This document shows, one piece after another, positions 36,014-46,885 of a DNA stretch of 58,955 nt. The stretch's first letter is position 1; every line of letters starts with the position of its first letter. The stretch comes from Bacillus sp. AZ43. Lineage in GTDB: Bacteria > Actinomycetota > Actinomycetes > Mycobacteriales > Geodermatophilaceae. The notes beneath the pieces were generated by a model. That model saw only the letters and a list, made by a program, of their open reading frames with translations. It was not told where the DNA came from and made no database searches. A program made the position numbers and the translations under genes. The DNA is taken from assembly GCA_004570425.1 (NCBI GenBank), contig SPQJ01000026.1:1-58955 (forward strand), read 5' to 3'.

Positions 36014-36751
36014 TCACAGGGGCACGCCGGAGACCGGCAGCGGCTCGGCGGTCCCGCCCGGCCGACCGCGCCGGATCCCGGCGAAAGGGGACGTCCGGGG
36101 TCCCGGCGCGAGCGCCCACGAGACGACGACGAGGACCAGCTCGGTGAGCAGCGCGAGGACGGCGATGAGGAGCGCCCCGGCGATGATCTGGCCGTAGTCC
36201 TGCTGGCCGAAGCCGAGGTTGACGATCCGCCCGAGGCCGCCGCCCCCGACCAGCGCGGCCAGCGAGGCGGTCGCGACGACCTGCACCGCCGCCGTCCGCA
36301 CGCCGGTCATGACCAGCGGCAGGGCGAGCGGCAGGTCGACCCGGGCCACCACCTGGCCGCGGCGCAGCCCCATGGCCCGCGCCGCCTCGCGGACGTCGGG
36401 GTCCACCCCCCGGATCCCGACGAAGGTGTTGGTCAGGATCGGCGGCACCGCGAACACCGCCAGCGCGATCGTCGTGGCCCGGTTGCCGAAGCCGATCGGG
36501 CTGACGGCGAACAGGGTGAGCAGGGCCAGGGTCGGGACGGCGCGGCTGACGTTGGCGACGACGACCACCAGGCCGCTCCCCCGCCCCGAGACGCCCATCG
36601 CGACACCCACCGGCACGGCCAGGACGACGGCGGCCAGGACCGCGACCGCGGAGATGCCGAGGTGCTCGCCGAGGAGGTCGAGGATGCCGCCCCGGCGGGT
36701 CCAGTTGAGCGGGTCGTTGAGGTAGACCAGCGCGTCGGAGAAGCCGGTCAC
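36014..36751 (-). CDS. Osmoprotectant-type ABC transporter permease (second)
   Basis: 245 residues, about six membrane helices, binding-protein-dependent (BPD) permease fold. The cytoplasmic coupling loop is EAARAMGLRRGQVVARVDLP. The start VTGFSDALVYLNDPLNWTRRGG matches the second OpuB/OsmU permease, which typically has a short soluble N-terminus. GTG at 36751 overlaps the first permease stop by four bases (GTGA). The C-terminus has an Arg/Pro-rich extension (RRGRPGGTAEPLP). Confidence 0.88.
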   Translation of the reverse strand: MTGFSDALVYLNDPLNWTRRGGILDLLGEHLGISAVAVLAAVVLAVPVGVAMGVSGRGSGLVVVVANVSRAVPTLALLTLFAVSPIGFGNRATTIALAVFAVPPILTNTFVGIRGVDPDVREAARAMGLRRGQVVARVDLPLALPLVMTGVRTAAVQVVATASLAALVGGGGLGRIVNLGFGQQDYGQIIAGALLIAVLALLTELVLVVVSWALAPGPRTSPFAGIRRGRPGGTAEPLPVSGVPL

Positions 36752-37440
36752 GTCCGCACCCGCGCCCAGGGGGTGAGCAGCCGTCCGGCGCCGGCCAGCA
36801 GCAGGTCGGCGACCAGCGCGAGCAGCACGCACCCGACCGTCCCGGTGACGATCTCCGCCCGGTAGAAGTTCGCGTTGAAGCCGCCGATGATCAGCTGGCC
36901 GAGACCGCCGTGCCCGACGATCACGCCCACGGTGGTGAGCGCGACGGTGGACACGGTGGCGATGCGCAGCCCGGCCATGAAGGCCGGCAGGGCGAGCGGG
37001 AGGTCGATCCCCCAGAACAGCCGCGCCGGGCCGTAGCCCATCCCCCGGGCCGCCTCGCGGACGTCGTCGGGCACGCCCTGCAGCCCGGTGAGGAAGTTGC
37101 GCACCAGGATCACCAGCGAGTACGCGGTCAGCCCGACGAGCACCGTCGTCGCGGTGAGCCCGGTGAACGGGAACACCAGCGCGAACATCGCCAGCGAGGG
37201 GACCGTGTAGACGACCGTCGACAGCCCGAGCACCGCGCTCCCCAGGAGCCGGTTGCGGCGGGCCAGCAGCGCCAGGGGCAGGGCGATGGCCGACCCGATC
37301 AGGACGGCGCCGGTCGTCAGCCGCACGTGCTCGCCGAGGTACCCCAGAATGGTGTCCCAGTTGTCGGCGACGTAGGAGCCGTCGAACCAGGGGTTGGGTG
37401 CCTCGTCGAGTGCGAGCACCCGGCCCTCCGCCGCGCTCAC
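36748..37440 (-). CDS. Osmoprotectant-type ABC transporter permease (first)
   Basis: 230 residues. The opening FDGSYVADNWDTILGYLGEH is typical of the OpuBB/OpuCB type, and the coupling loop is EAARGMGYGPARLFWGIDLP. With the second permease, the ATPase and the binding protein it forms a complete importer for glycine betaine, choline or carnitine-like solutes; substrate unproven. GTG at 37440 lies only 26 bp from the divergent ATPase start, so the two promoters must lie within or across each other's coding sequence. Confidence 0.88.
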   Translation of the reverse strand: MSAAEGRVLALDEAPNPWFDGSYVADNWDTILGYLGEHVRLTTGAVLIGSAIALPLALLARRNRLLGSAVLGLSTVVYTVPSLAMFALVFPFTGLTATTVLVGLTAYSLVILVRNFLTGLQGVPDDVREAARGMGYGPARLFWGIDLPLALPAFMAGLRIATVSTVALTTVGVIVGHGGLGQLIIGGFNANFYRAEIVTGTVGCVLLALVADLLLAGAGRLLTPWARVRT

Positions 37441-37466
37441 CGGGCGCCGTCCAGGAAGGCCACGGC

Positions 37467-38654
37467 GTGGACGCTACTGCGCACGCTCGCGACCGCGCGA
37501 GCACTCCGGCCGCCGCCGAGATCCGGCTGGAGGGCGTGAGCAAGGTCTTCGCCGACGGCACGGTGGGCGTCGCGGAGCTGGACCTCACCGTCCCGGCCGG
37601 CGAGCTCACCGTGCTGGTGGGCCCGTCCGGGTGCGGCAAGACGACGACGATGAAGATGATCAACCGGCTGATCGAGCCGACGACGGGGCGGATCCTCGTC
37701 GGCGGCGAGGACGTCACCCGGGTCGACCCGAACGAGCTGCGCCGCCGGATCGGCTACGTCATCCAGAGCATCGGGCTGTTCCCCCACCAGACCGTGCGCG
37801 CCAACGTCGGCACCGTCCCCCGGTTGCTGGGCTGGGACAAGCGGCGGACCCGGGCGCGCGTCGACGAGCTGCTGGCCACGGTCGGCCTCGACCCCGCGGT
37901 GCACGGCGACCGCTACCCCGCCCAGCTCTCCGGGGGCCAGCGGCAGCGGGCGGGGGTCGCCCGGGCCCTGGCGGCCGACCCGGCGGTGCTGCTGGTCGAC
38001 GAGCCGTTCTCCGCCGTCGACCCGGTCGTGCGGGAGCGGCTGCAGTCGGAGTTCCTCCGGCTGCAGGAGACGGTGCGCAAGACGATCGTGTTCGTCACCC
38101 ACGACATCGAGGAGGCCGTGCGGCTCGGCGACCGGATCGCGGTCATGAGCCAGGGCGGGCACGTGGAGCAGTTCGCGACGCCGGCCGAGCTGCTGGGCCG
38201 GCCGGCCAACGCCTTCGTCGCCGACTTCGTGGGCGCCGACCGCGGCCTCAAGCGCCTGGCGGTCACCGCCATCGACGCCGCGGACCTGGAGCAGCCGCCG
38301 ATCGTGCACGTCGACGACGGGCTGGCCGACGCCCGGTCGGCGCTGACGCGCAGCGGTGCCCGGTGGGCCGTCGTGCTGGACGGCGCCGGCAGCCTGCACG
38401 GGTGGCTGTCCGCCGAGCGGGCCGGGGGCAGCGGGACCGTCCGCGACGCCTGCCGCCGCATGGATGCCTGGGTGCCGCGGAACGCCTCGCTGAAGACGGC
38501 GTTCGCCACGATGCTGCAGCACGAGGCCGGCTGGGTCGCGGTGCTGGACGGCGACCGGTTCCTCGGCGTCCTGACACCGGAGTCGCTGCACGCGGCGCTG
38601 CGCCGCTCGGTCGAGGGCTGGGCGCCCGAGACCGCAGGCGCGGCCCGCTCCTAG
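37467..38654 (+). CDS. Osmoprotectant-type ABC transporter ATP-binding protein with CBS pair
   Basis: 395 residues. The ABC domain (about 15-255) has Walker A GPSGCGKTT, signature LSGGQRQRAGVARAL, Walker B AVLLVDEPF and the switch FVTHD. The C-terminal 135 residues hold a degenerate CBS pair (RWAVVLDGAGSLHGWLS and GWVAVLDGDRFLGVLTPES), the module that senses ionic strength in OpuA/OpuC ATPases. GTG at 37467 is set by AGGAAGG seven nt upstream. It is divergent from both permeases instead of heading one operon. Its stop shares CTAG with the stop of the RibD-domain gene. Confidence 0.9.
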   Translation: MDATAHARDRASTPAAAEIRLEGVSKVFADGTVGVAELDLTVPAGELTVLVGPSGCGKTTTMKMINRLIEPTTGRILVGGEDVTRVDPNELRRRIGYVIQSIGLFPHQTVRANVGTVPRLLGWDKRRTRARVDELLATVGLDPAVHGDRYPAQLSGGQRQRAGVARALAADPAVLLVDEPFSAVDPVVRERLQSEFLRLQETVRKTIVFVTHDIEEAVRLGDRIAVMSQGGHVEQFATPAELLGRPANAFVADFVGADRGLKRLAVTAIDAADLEQPPIVHVDDGLADARSALTRSGARWAVVLDGAGSLHGWLSAERAGGSGTVRDACRRMDAWVPRNASLKTAFATMLQHEAGWVAVLDGDRFLGVLTPESLHAALRRSVEGWAPETAGAARS

Positions 38655-39202
38655 GTGCGGTCCTCCAGCAGCGGGCCCAGCACCCGGTAGCGGGCGCAGA
38701 CGAAGGCGCCGCTGCCCTCGGTCTCCACCAGCTCGAGGTCCAGCCGCCGCGGCAGCAGCGGCCGTCCCGCGCCGAGCGTCACGGGCGCGACCGAGACGAC
38801 CACCTCGTCGAGCAGCCCCGCCTCGGCGAACTGCCCGGCCAGGTCTCCCCCGCCGACCATCCAGAGGTCCTTCCCGGCGGCCGCGGCCGTCATCGCCTCG
38901 TGCACCGGCCGCACGTCGCCGGTGGCGAACCGGATGTCGGCGCCCTCGACCGGCGCGAGCTGCCGGCCGGTCATCACCCAGCACGGCATCGCGTACGGCC
39001 ACGCCTCGCCCGTCCGGCGCAGGTGGTCGACGACCCACTCGTAGGTCGTCGACCCCATCACCGCCGCTCCGACCCCCGACAGGAACGCGTCGAAGTCCAG
39101 GGAGCCGCCCTGACCACCCTTCTGGCGCAGCAGCCAGTCGAGCGAGTCGTCCGGGTCGGCGAGGAAGCCGTCCAGCGTGGTGGCGGTGTGGTAGGTCAGC
39201 AC
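38651..39202 (-). CDS. Dihydrofolate-reductase-like (RibD C-terminal) family protein
   Basis: 183 residues. The fold signature is TATTLDGFLADPDDSLDWLL at the start, VMGSTTYEWVV mid-chain and LWMVGGGDLAGQFAEAGLLD before the last strands. These proteins use NADPH but true folate or riboflavin roles are rare for stand-alone copies; the substrate is unknown. GTG at 39202 overlaps the end of the AraC-type gene by seven bases, so the two are co-translated and the regulator may control it. Confidence 0.8.
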   Translation of the reverse strand: MLTYHTATTLDGFLADPDDSLDWLLRQKGGQGGSLDFDAFLSGVGAAVMGSTTYEWVVDHLRRTGEAWPYAMPCWVMTGRQLAPVEGADIRFATGDVRPVHEAMTAAAAGKDLWMVGGGDLAGQFAEAGLLDEVVVSVAPVTLGAGRPLLPRRLDLELVETEGSGAFVCARYRVLGPLLEDRT

Positions 39203-40122
39203 GGGGTTCCTCCCGGGGTCTCGCCGCGGCGCGCGCGGAGCCATTCGATGGGGTCGCCGGTGTCGATGTCGCGCCCGGCGGCGCGCAGCAGGTGCCGGAC
39301 CAGCTGCCGGCGGTGCGCGGAGTAGGTGAGGACGTGGGCGACGACGCTGCTGAGCACGAAGCTCTCCGGCGGCTCGCACAGGGCGTCGATCAGCCGGTCG
39401 TCCCAGCCGCCCCGGCGGTCGACGTCCCTCACCACGGCCAGCCAGCGCGGCGCCGCGGCGTCGTGCCGCTCCAGCAGCCGGGCCGGGTCGGGGTCGTCGT
39501 CCCGGGCGGGGACGTCGCGCCCCTCGATCGAGGCTAGCCAGATCTCCACGGAGAACACGAGGTGTTCCAGCACCGCCTGGACCGACTCCTCCGGTCCGTC
39601 CCACGGCAGGACGACGAGGCCGGGCAGACGCGACGCCCGGAACTCCTCGGGCGTCAGCCCCTTCGCCACGTCGATGAGGTGGCGGGTGTCGTCGAGGTCG
39701 TGGGCGACGAGCTGCTCGGTCAGCGGGTTCATGACGTGCTCCGTGCTCTGCACCCAGAGCGAGGTGGGCGGGTGGAAGTGGATGCCGTTGGGCGCCGGCA
39801 GCCAGTGGCCCGACGACGCGTCGACCGTGCTGGGCGCGCGGCCGTACGCGCGGGTGAAGGCGCGGCTGAAGCCCTCGACCGACTCGTAGCCCGCCGTCCA
39901 GGCGACGTCGGTGACGCTCCTGCCCTGCCGCAGCTCCCACGCCGCGCGCTCGAGCATCACCCGTCGCCGCATCGCCACCGGCGACTCCCCGGCATCCCGG
40001 CTGAGCACCCGGCTGAAGTGGTACGGGGAGGCGTAGGCGTCGCCGGCCATCTCCCCGAGCGTGCGGTTGTCCTCGTCGAGCACCGCGTCGAGCAGCTCGC
40101 GCAGGCGGTCCCGTCCGGTCAT
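39196..40122 (-). CDS. AraC-type HTH regulator with DinB-like C-terminal domain
   Basis: 308 residues. The AraC/XylS helix-turn-helix is N-terminal (about 18-100): LGEMAGDAYASPYHFSRVLS, then SVTDVAWTAGYESVEGFSRA. The rest (about 130-308) is a four-helix DinB-like domain, with HDLDDTRHLIDVAKGLTPEE, VLEHLVFSVEIWLASIEG and HVLTYSAHRRQLVRHLLRAAG. This pairing is found in a group of actinobacterial regulators that react to small electrophiles or unknown ligands; the ligand is not known here. ATG at 40122 has a near-consensus CAGACT six nt upstream. Confidence 0.8.
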   Translation of the reverse strand: MTGRDRLRELLDAVLDEDNRTLGEMAGDAYASPYHFSRVLSRDAGESPVAMRRRVMLERAAWELRQGRSVTDVAWTAGYESVEGFSRAFTRAYGRAPSTVDASSGHWLPAPNGIHFHPPTSLWVQSTEHVMNPLTEQLVAHDLDDTRHLIDVAKGLTPEEFRASRLPGLVVLPWDGPEESVQAVLEHLVFSVEIWLASIEGRDVPARDDDPDPARLLERHDAAAPRWLAVVRDVDRRGGWDDRLIDALCEPPESFVLSSVVAHVLTYSAHRRQLVRHLLRAAGRDIDTGDPIEWLRARRGETPGGTPC

Positions 40123-40186
40123 GCCGCCAGTCTGGTGGGCCGGCCCCGGGCGGCGCTTGACCGTTCTTGCCCGGTCCGGCGCTCCC

Positions 40187-40705
40187 CTAGACCGACACGC
40201 CGGGAGCGGGCTCGTCGTCGGCCGAGCCGGGCGGGACCCGGCAGACCGACTCCAGCCACAGCGCGGCCGCCACCAGGGCGGCGGAGCTCACGACACCCAG
40301 CACGGCGGTGACGGTGTCTCCGCCGGCGGTCTGCAGGCGGCCGACCTGCGGACCGACGTGCGCCAGGATGCCGGCCCAGACGCCGGCGAAGACGGCGCCG
40401 ACGTAGGCGCTGGCCTGGGCCAGCACCGCGAGCCGGGCCACGAGCATCGGCTCGACCGGCCGGACCGCGGCGGCGCGGGCCTGGTCCGCGGGGGTCGTCC
40501 GGCTCCGCGCCTCCCGCAGCGCGGCCAGGCGCGCCTTGAGCGTCCGTGCCCCGAGCGCCTCGGCGACGGCCAGGACGGCGAGCGGGACGGGCAGCCACCA
40601 GTCCAGGGGCGGCAGCTCGCCGTACCAGGCCCGCACCAGCAGCCAGGCAGCGAGCGCCAGCCCGGCGGCCAGGACGGCGAGGTCGCGCCGCGGGACGGGT
40701 CTCAC
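40187..40705 (-). CDS. DUF3180 domain-containing membrane protein
   Basis: 172 residues with four likely membrane helices (LAVLAAGLALAAWLLVRAW, LPVPLAVLAVAEALG, VLAQASAYVGAVFAGVWAG, VTAVLGVVSSAALVAAALW). DUF3180 proteins occur next to folK in most actinobacteria and their function is unknown. GTG at 40705 overlaps the folK stop by four bases (GTGA), so it is the last member of the folate operon. Confidence 0.85.
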   Translation of the reverse strand: MRPVPRRDLAVLAAGLALAAWLLVRAWYGELPPLDWWLPVPLAVLAVAEALGARTLKARLAALREARSRTTPADQARAAAVRPVEPMLVARLAVLAQASAYVGAVFAGVWAGILAHVGPQVGRLQTAGGDTVTAVLGVVSSAALVAAALWLESVCRVPPGSADDEPAPGVSV

Positions 40706-41205
40706 TGCAGGTGGTCCCACCGGGTGACCGCCCGCACGTCCTCGGCGGGCAGCGCGGCGAGCAGGTCGGCCACCCGTCCCCGCCCGGGCAGCTCGGCGCG
40801 CGGGTCGAGGGTGGACCACGGCAGCAGGACGAACGCCCGCTCGTGCGCCCGCGGGTGCGGGAGGGTGAGCTCCGGGTCGTCGGACACCACCGGCGTCCCG
40901 TCGTCGCCGGTGACCGTGACGACGTCGACGTCGAGGGTCCGCGGCCCCCAGCGCACCTCACGGGTGCGGCCGGCGGCCTGCTCCAGCTCGTGCGCGCGCG
41001 CCAGCCAGCCGCGGGCGTCCCGCTCACCCCGCACGACGACGACGGCGTTGAGGTAGGGCGGCTGCTCGACCGGTCCCCACGGCGGGGTCTCGTAGAGGGT
41101 GGAGCGCGCCACGAGGCCGTCGGCCCTGAGCGCGGTGATGGCCGCCCGGATCGCGCCGGCCCGGTCGCCGAGGTTGGCGCCCAGGGAGAGCACCGCGCGA
41201 GTCAT
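40702..41205 (-). CDS. folK: 2-amino-4-hydroxy-6-hydroxymethyldihydropteridine diphosphokinase
   Basis: 167 residues. It transfers pyrophosphate from ATP to hydroxymethyl-dihydropterin. SLGANLGDR at the N-terminus, TPPWGPVEQPPYLN for pterin and the signature RWGPRTLDVDVV are intact; LPHPRAHERAFVL closes the site. ATG at 41205 overlaps the folB stop (ATGA). Together with folB, folP and folE it forms the de novo dihydropteroate branch. Confidence 0.93.
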   Translation of the reverse strand: MTRAVLSLGANLGDRAGAIRAAITALRADGLVARSTLYETPPWGPVEQPPYLNAVVVVRGERDARGWLARAHELEQAAGRTREVRWGPRTLDVDVVTVTGDDGTPVVSDDPELTLPHPRAHERAFVLLPWSTLDPRAELPGRGRVADLLAALPAEDVRAVTRWDHLQ

Positions 41206-41564
41206 GCGCGCGTCCTCCGGATGCCGACGGTGACGTCGTCGAAGGGCACCCCGAGCTCGGCCTGCGGCTTGTGCACGGTGATCTCGACGGCCTCGACCAG
41301 CGGGTTGGCCAGGCAGACGTCGGCCAGCCGCTGGGCCAGGGTCTCGATGAGGTTCACCGGCTCGCCGGTGACGACCGCGTAGAGCTGGTGGGAGAGCTCG
41401 GCGTAGTTGACGGTCCGGGCGAGGTCGTCCCCCGCCGCCGCGTCGGTGGTGTCGAGCTCCAGGACGGCGTCGACGACGAACACCTGCCCGCGCTCGCGCT
41501 CGAAGTCGTAGACGCCGTGCCGGCCGTGGGCCCGCAGGCCGCGGAGGGCGATCCGGTCAACCAC
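41202..41564 (-). CDS. folB: Dihydroneopterin aldolase
   Basis: 120 residues. The fold markers are LRGLRAHGRHGVYDFERERG, the catalytic region NLIETLAQRLAD and VEITVHKPQAELG. FolB cleaves dihydroneopterin to hydroxymethyl-dihydropterin and glycolaldehyde. GTG at 41564 is chosen because GAGGGGG precedes it; GTG at 41585 would add seven residues. It overlaps the end of folP by eight bases. The protein is a homo-octamer in other bacteria. Confidence 0.92.
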   Translation of the reverse strand: MVDRIALRGLRAHGRHGVYDFERERGQVFVVDAVLELDTTDAAAGDDLARTVNYAELSHQLYAVVTGEPVNLIETLAQRLADVCLANPLVEAVEITVHKPQAELGVPFDDVTVGIRRTRA

Positions 41565-42405
41565 GGCGGCCCCCTCGGGCGGCACGGACGGCCTCGACCG
41601 TGCGGATGGCGTCCACGGACGCGCCGGCGTCGTGCACCCGCACGCCCCAGACGCCGGCCTGGGCGGCGAGCACGGTGGTGGCGAGCGTGGCGTCGTCCCG
41701 CTGCTCGGCGGGCCGGGGCTCGCCGTCGGGGCCGGCGAGCAGCCGGCCGAGGAACGTCTTGCGCGAGGAGCCGACGAGCACCGGCAGACCCAGGTCGACC
41801 AGGCGGTCGAGCCCGGCGAGCAGGGCCCAGTTGTGCTCGGCGCGCTTGGCGAACCCGAGGCCGGGGTCGAGCACCAGCTGCTCGGGGGCCACGCCGGCGG
41901 CCACCACGTCCTCGACCCGCGCGGTGAGCTCCGCGCAGACCTCGGTGACGACGTCGCCGTACCGGGCGGCCGCGTACATCTCGCGGCTGTGGCCGCGCCA
42001 GTGCATGAGCACCCACGGCACGCGTGCCTCCGCGACCAGCTCGGCCATGTTCTTGTCGGCGAGCCCCCCGCTCACGTCGTTGACGAGGGTGGCGCCGGCC
42101 CCGATCGCCGCCTCGGCGACCTCGGCACGGGTGGTGTCGACGCTGGTGCGCACCCCGGCGGCGGCCAGCTCGCGGATGACCGGGAGCACCCGGCGGCACT
42201 CCTCCTCGGCGTCGACGCGGTCGGCACCGGGGCGGGTCGACTCACCGCCGACGTCGACGTAGTCGGCGCCCGCGGCGTGCATCTCCAGGCCGTGGGCGAC
42301 GGCGGACGCGGTGTCGGCGTAGCAGCCGCCGTCGGAGAAGGAGTCCGGGGTGACGTTGAGGACGCCCATGACGACGCACCGGCCGGGGCGAGGGAGCGTG
42401 ATCAC
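41557..42405 (-). CDS. folP: Dihydropteroate synthase
   Basis: 282 residues, the sulfonamide target. [15 protein letters not shown] and [11 protein letters not shown] bind pterin and pABA, VNDVSGG and the [11 protein letters not shown] region complete the site, and GSSRKTFLG is the C-terminal substrate motif. The protein has the length and motifs of catalytically active FolP1. GTG at 42405 overlaps the folE stop by four bases. Confidence 0.94.
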   Translation of the reverse strand: MITLPRPGRCVVMGVLNVTPDSFSDGGCYADTASAVAHGLEMHAAGADYVDVGGESTRPGADRVDAEEECRRVLPVIRELAAAGVRTSVDTTRAEVAEAAIGAGATLVNDVSGGLADKNMAELVAEARVPWVLMHWRGHSREMYAAARYGDVVTEVCAELTARVEDVVAAGVAPEQLVLDPGLGFAKRAEHNWALLAGLDRLVDLGLPVLVGSSRKTFLGRLLAGPDGEPRPAEQRDDATLATTVLAAQAGVWGVRVHDAGASVDAIRTVEAVRAARGGRRG

Positions 42406-43015
42406 CGGCCCAGCACGAGGCTCATCGCCTCGCTGCGGGTCGCCGGGTTGTCGCGGAAGATCCCGCGCACGGCGGAGGTCACCGTCGTCGACCCCGGCTT
42501 GCGGATGCCGCGCATCGCCATGCACAGGTGCTCGGCCTCGATGACGACGATCACGCCCTGCGGCTTGAGCACCTCGTAGAGGGCGTCGGCGATCTGGCGG
42601 GTCATCCGCTCCTGCACCTGGGGGCGCCGCGCGTAGACCTCGACCAGCCGCGCCAGCTTCGACAGGCCGGTGACCCGGCCGTCGGAGCCGGGGATGTAGC
42701 CGACGTGCGCCTGGCCGTGGAAGGGCACCAGGTGGTGCTCGCAGGTCGAGTACATCGGGATGTCCTTGACCAGGACCATCTCGTCGTGGTCCTCGTCGAA
42801 GACGGTCGCGAGGACGTCGTAGGGGTCCTGCCAGAGGCCGGCGAAGGTCTCGGCGTACGCCCGCGCGACCCGGCCCGGGGTGTCCTGCAGGCCGGGCCGG
42901 TCGGGGTCCTCGCCGATCGCCAGCAGCAGCTCGCGGACGGCGGCCGCGGCCCGCTCCTCGTCGACCCCACGGGGCCGGTCGAGCAGCTGGTCCTCCGGCT
43001 CCGCCGGGATCTCGC

Positions 43016-43019
<4 letters not shown>
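42402..43019 (-). CDS. folE: GTP cyclohydrolase I
   Basis: 205 residues. It opens GTP to make dihydroneopterin triphosphate. The zinc site is formed by Cys in [12 protein letters not shown] and the Cys of [19 protein letters not shown] closes the site. The acidic N-terminal extension is disordered. ATG at 43019 overlaps the ftsH stop by four bases (ATGA), so the folate enzymes are translated behind the protease. Confidence 0.94.
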
Positions 43020-45007
<1,988 letters not shown>

Positions 45008-45148
45008 ACACCGATGCCGGGCTCCGGGTGGCCCCGGCCTGCCCGTCGACCCTCCTGATCGTCCGGGGACGCCGCCTGCGATCCGGGCGAGGACCCCGGC
45101 GCTGGGAGCAGCGTCGTCGGCATCGACGGTACACCGGCGCCCCTGTGG

Positions 45149-45172
45149 AATCCCTGGACGCGAGCAGGGATT
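45149..45172. promoter_or_regulatory. Inverted repeat AATCCCTG-N8-CAGGGATT upstream of ftsH
   Basis: Perfect eight-base arms with an eight-base spacer, total 24 bp. Size and placement suit a dimeric regulator of the ftsH-folate operon. Confidence 0.35.
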
Positions 45173-45258
45173 GGCCCCGAGGAGTGGGGCCCGGAGGCTC
45201 CCCGAGGCGCGCCGAGCAACGGCTCAGCGCAGCGGGGGGACGGCTCCTGGTGGCGGTC

Positions 45259-45277
45259 GTCGGGCCGACGGCCCGAC
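45259..45277 (-). terminator. Terminator of hpt
   Basis: GTCGGGCCG and CGGCCCGAC around a single A, five nt past the hpt stop; as RNA this gives a seven-pair stem with a five-base loop. It separates the hpt operon from ftsH. Confidence 0.6.
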
Positions 45278-45282
45278 AAGGG

Positions 45283-45867
45283 TTACGAGTAGATCTCCGG
45301 CTTGAGGGTGCCGATGTAGGGCAGGTCGCGGTAGCGCTCGGCGTAGTCCAGGCCGTAGCCGATGACGAACTCGTTGGGGATGTCGAAGCCGATGTACTTC
45401 ACCGGCACCTCGACCTTCACCGCGTCGGGCTTGCGCAGCAGGGCGCAGACCTCCAGGGACGCCGGCTGGCGGCCACCGAGGTTCTTCAGCAGCCACGACA
45501 GCGTGAGGCCGGAGTCGATGATGTCCTCGAGCACGAGGACGTGCTTGCCGGTGATGTCGCGGTCGAGGTCCTTGAGGATGCGGACGACGCCCGAGGAGCT
45601 GGTCGCGGAGCCGTAGGACGAGACGGCCATGAACTCCATCTGGGTCGGCAGCTGCAGGGCCCGGGCGAAGTCGCTCATGAACAGCACGGCGCCCTTGAGC
45701 ACGCCCACCAGCAGGATCTCCTTGCCGGCGTAGTCGGCGGCGATCTGGGCGGCGAGCTCGCCGATCTTCTCCTGGATCTGCTCCTCGGACAGGAGGACGT
45801 GGTCGATGTCCGGGCCGTAGCCGTGGTCGGGGCCGAGGGCCCCGGGGGTGGTGGCGGGCTGGCTCAC
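45283..45867 (-). CDS. hpt: Hypoxanthine phosphoribosyltransferase
   Basis: 194 residues. It salvages hypoxanthine and guanine with [18 protein letters not shown] is the PRPP loop, [13 protein letters not shown] the pyrophosphate region, and [13 protein letters not shown] the base pocket. GTG at 45867 overlaps the tilS stop (GTGA). In many bacteria TilS and Hpt are partners; here they are translationally coupled. Confidence 0.93.
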   Translation of the reverse strand: MSQPATTPGALGPDHGYGPDIDHVLLSEEQIQEKIGELAAQIAADYAGKEILLVGVLKGAVLFMSDFARALQLPTQMEFMAVSSYGSATSSSGVVRILKDLDRDITGKHVLVLEDIIDSGLTLSWLLKNLGGRQPASLEVCALLRKPDAVKVEVPVKYIGFDIPNEFVIGYGLDYAERYRDLPYIGTLKPEIYS

Positions 45868-46880
45868 GGAACAGGCTCCTCGAGATCGGCTGCGGTTCGC
45901 GGGTCGCCTCCCGTGCCGGGGGGAGGCAGGTGGACAAGCGTGCCAGACGTGCGGACGACGCCTGCGCCGCCGGGTAGGTCCACGCGGCCCTGCCCGCGCC
46001 ACCGCGTGAGCAGCGCGTCCACCGCGACCAGGTGCACGGCCTGCAGGTCGGGGACGGCGCGCTCGCGCAGCCACAGCCGGAGGACCCTGCGGCGCAGCGC
46101 GGTGGGCAGTCCGGCGACGTCGGCGACCGGGAGCTGCTCGGCACCGGCCGTGCGGTGCGCCTCCGCGAGCTCGTCGAGGGCGTCGAGGTCCTCGCGCAGC
46201 TGGGCCGCGGTACGGGCCAGCGCGGGGGCGACACCGCCGCCGAGGACCTCCTCGAGCAGCGGCAGCACCTCGGTGCGCAGCCGCACGCGGGTGTAGGCGG
46301 GGTCGTCGTTCCACGGGTCGTCCCACACCGGCAGCTCGAGCGCGGCGCAGGCCTCCCGGGTGGTGGCCCGGCGCACCCCGAGCAGCGGCCGCCACCAGGT
46401 CACTCCCCCGGCGTCGCGCTCCTCCACCATGCCGGCGACCGAGCGCGGGCCCGAGCCGCGGCCGAGGCCCAGCAGCACCGTCTCCGCCTGGTCGTCGAGC
46501 GTGTGACCGAGCGCCACCCGGGCGCCCAGCTCGCGTGCCGCCGCCGTCAGGGCGTCGTAGCGGGCGGCGCGGGCCGCGCCCTCGGGTCCGCCGTCGCGGC
46601 CCACGTCGACCCGCACGACCGTCACCGGGTCGAGGCCCAGGTTGCGCAGCAGGACCGCCGTCGCCGCGGCGCGCTCGGCGGAGCCGTCCTGGAGCCCGTG
46701 GTCGACGGTGACCGCGCCGGCCGGCACGCCGGCCCGCGGGGCCTCGAAGGCGACGGCGGCGGCCAGGGCGAGGGAGTCCGCTCCCCCGCTGCACGCGACG
46801 AGGACCGGGCGGTCGGAGGCGCCCACGCCCCGCCGGACGGCGGCGCGCACCTGGGCCACGGCCGGGGCGGGCCCGGGCAC
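45864..46880 (-). CDS. tilS: tRNA(Ile)-lysidine synthase
   Basis: 338 residues. It modifies C34 of tRNA-Ile(CAU) so that it reads AUA. The PP-loop ATP site is [36 protein letters not shown] and [11 protein letters not shown] are also typical. The C-terminal region is shorter than that of E. coli TilS, usual in actinobacteria. GTG at 46880 lies five nt after the upstream stop; the ribosome site is weak and coupling is likely. Confidence 0.9.
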   Translation of the reverse strand: MPGPAPAVAQVRAAVRRGVGASDRPVLVACSGGADSLALAAAVAFEAPRAGVPAGAVTVDHGLQDGSAERAAATAVLLRNLGLDPVTVVRVDVGRDGGPEGAARAARYDALTAAARELGARVALGHTLDDQAETVLLGLGRGSGPRSVAGMVEERDAGGVTWWRPLLGVRRATTREACAALELPVWDDPWNDDPAYTRVRLRTEVLPLLEEVLGGGVAPALARTAAQLREDLDALDELAEAHRTAGAEQLPVADVAGLPTALRRRVLRLWLRERAVPDLQAVHLVAVDALLTRWRGQGRVDLPGGAGVVRTSGTLVHLPPPGTGGDPRTAADLEEPVP

Positions 46881-46885
46881 GGCGC

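Larger units (their letters stand above)
45008..45282. other. 275-bp region upstream of ftsH
   Basis: The hpt-side hairpin (45259-45277) ends the upstream operon. AATCCCTG and CAGGGATT (45149-45156 and 45165-45172) form an eight-base inverted repeat 142 bp before ftsH. No gene-like frame is convincing. A promoter for the ftsH-fol chain should lie here; I could not pick one -10. Confidence 0.5.
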
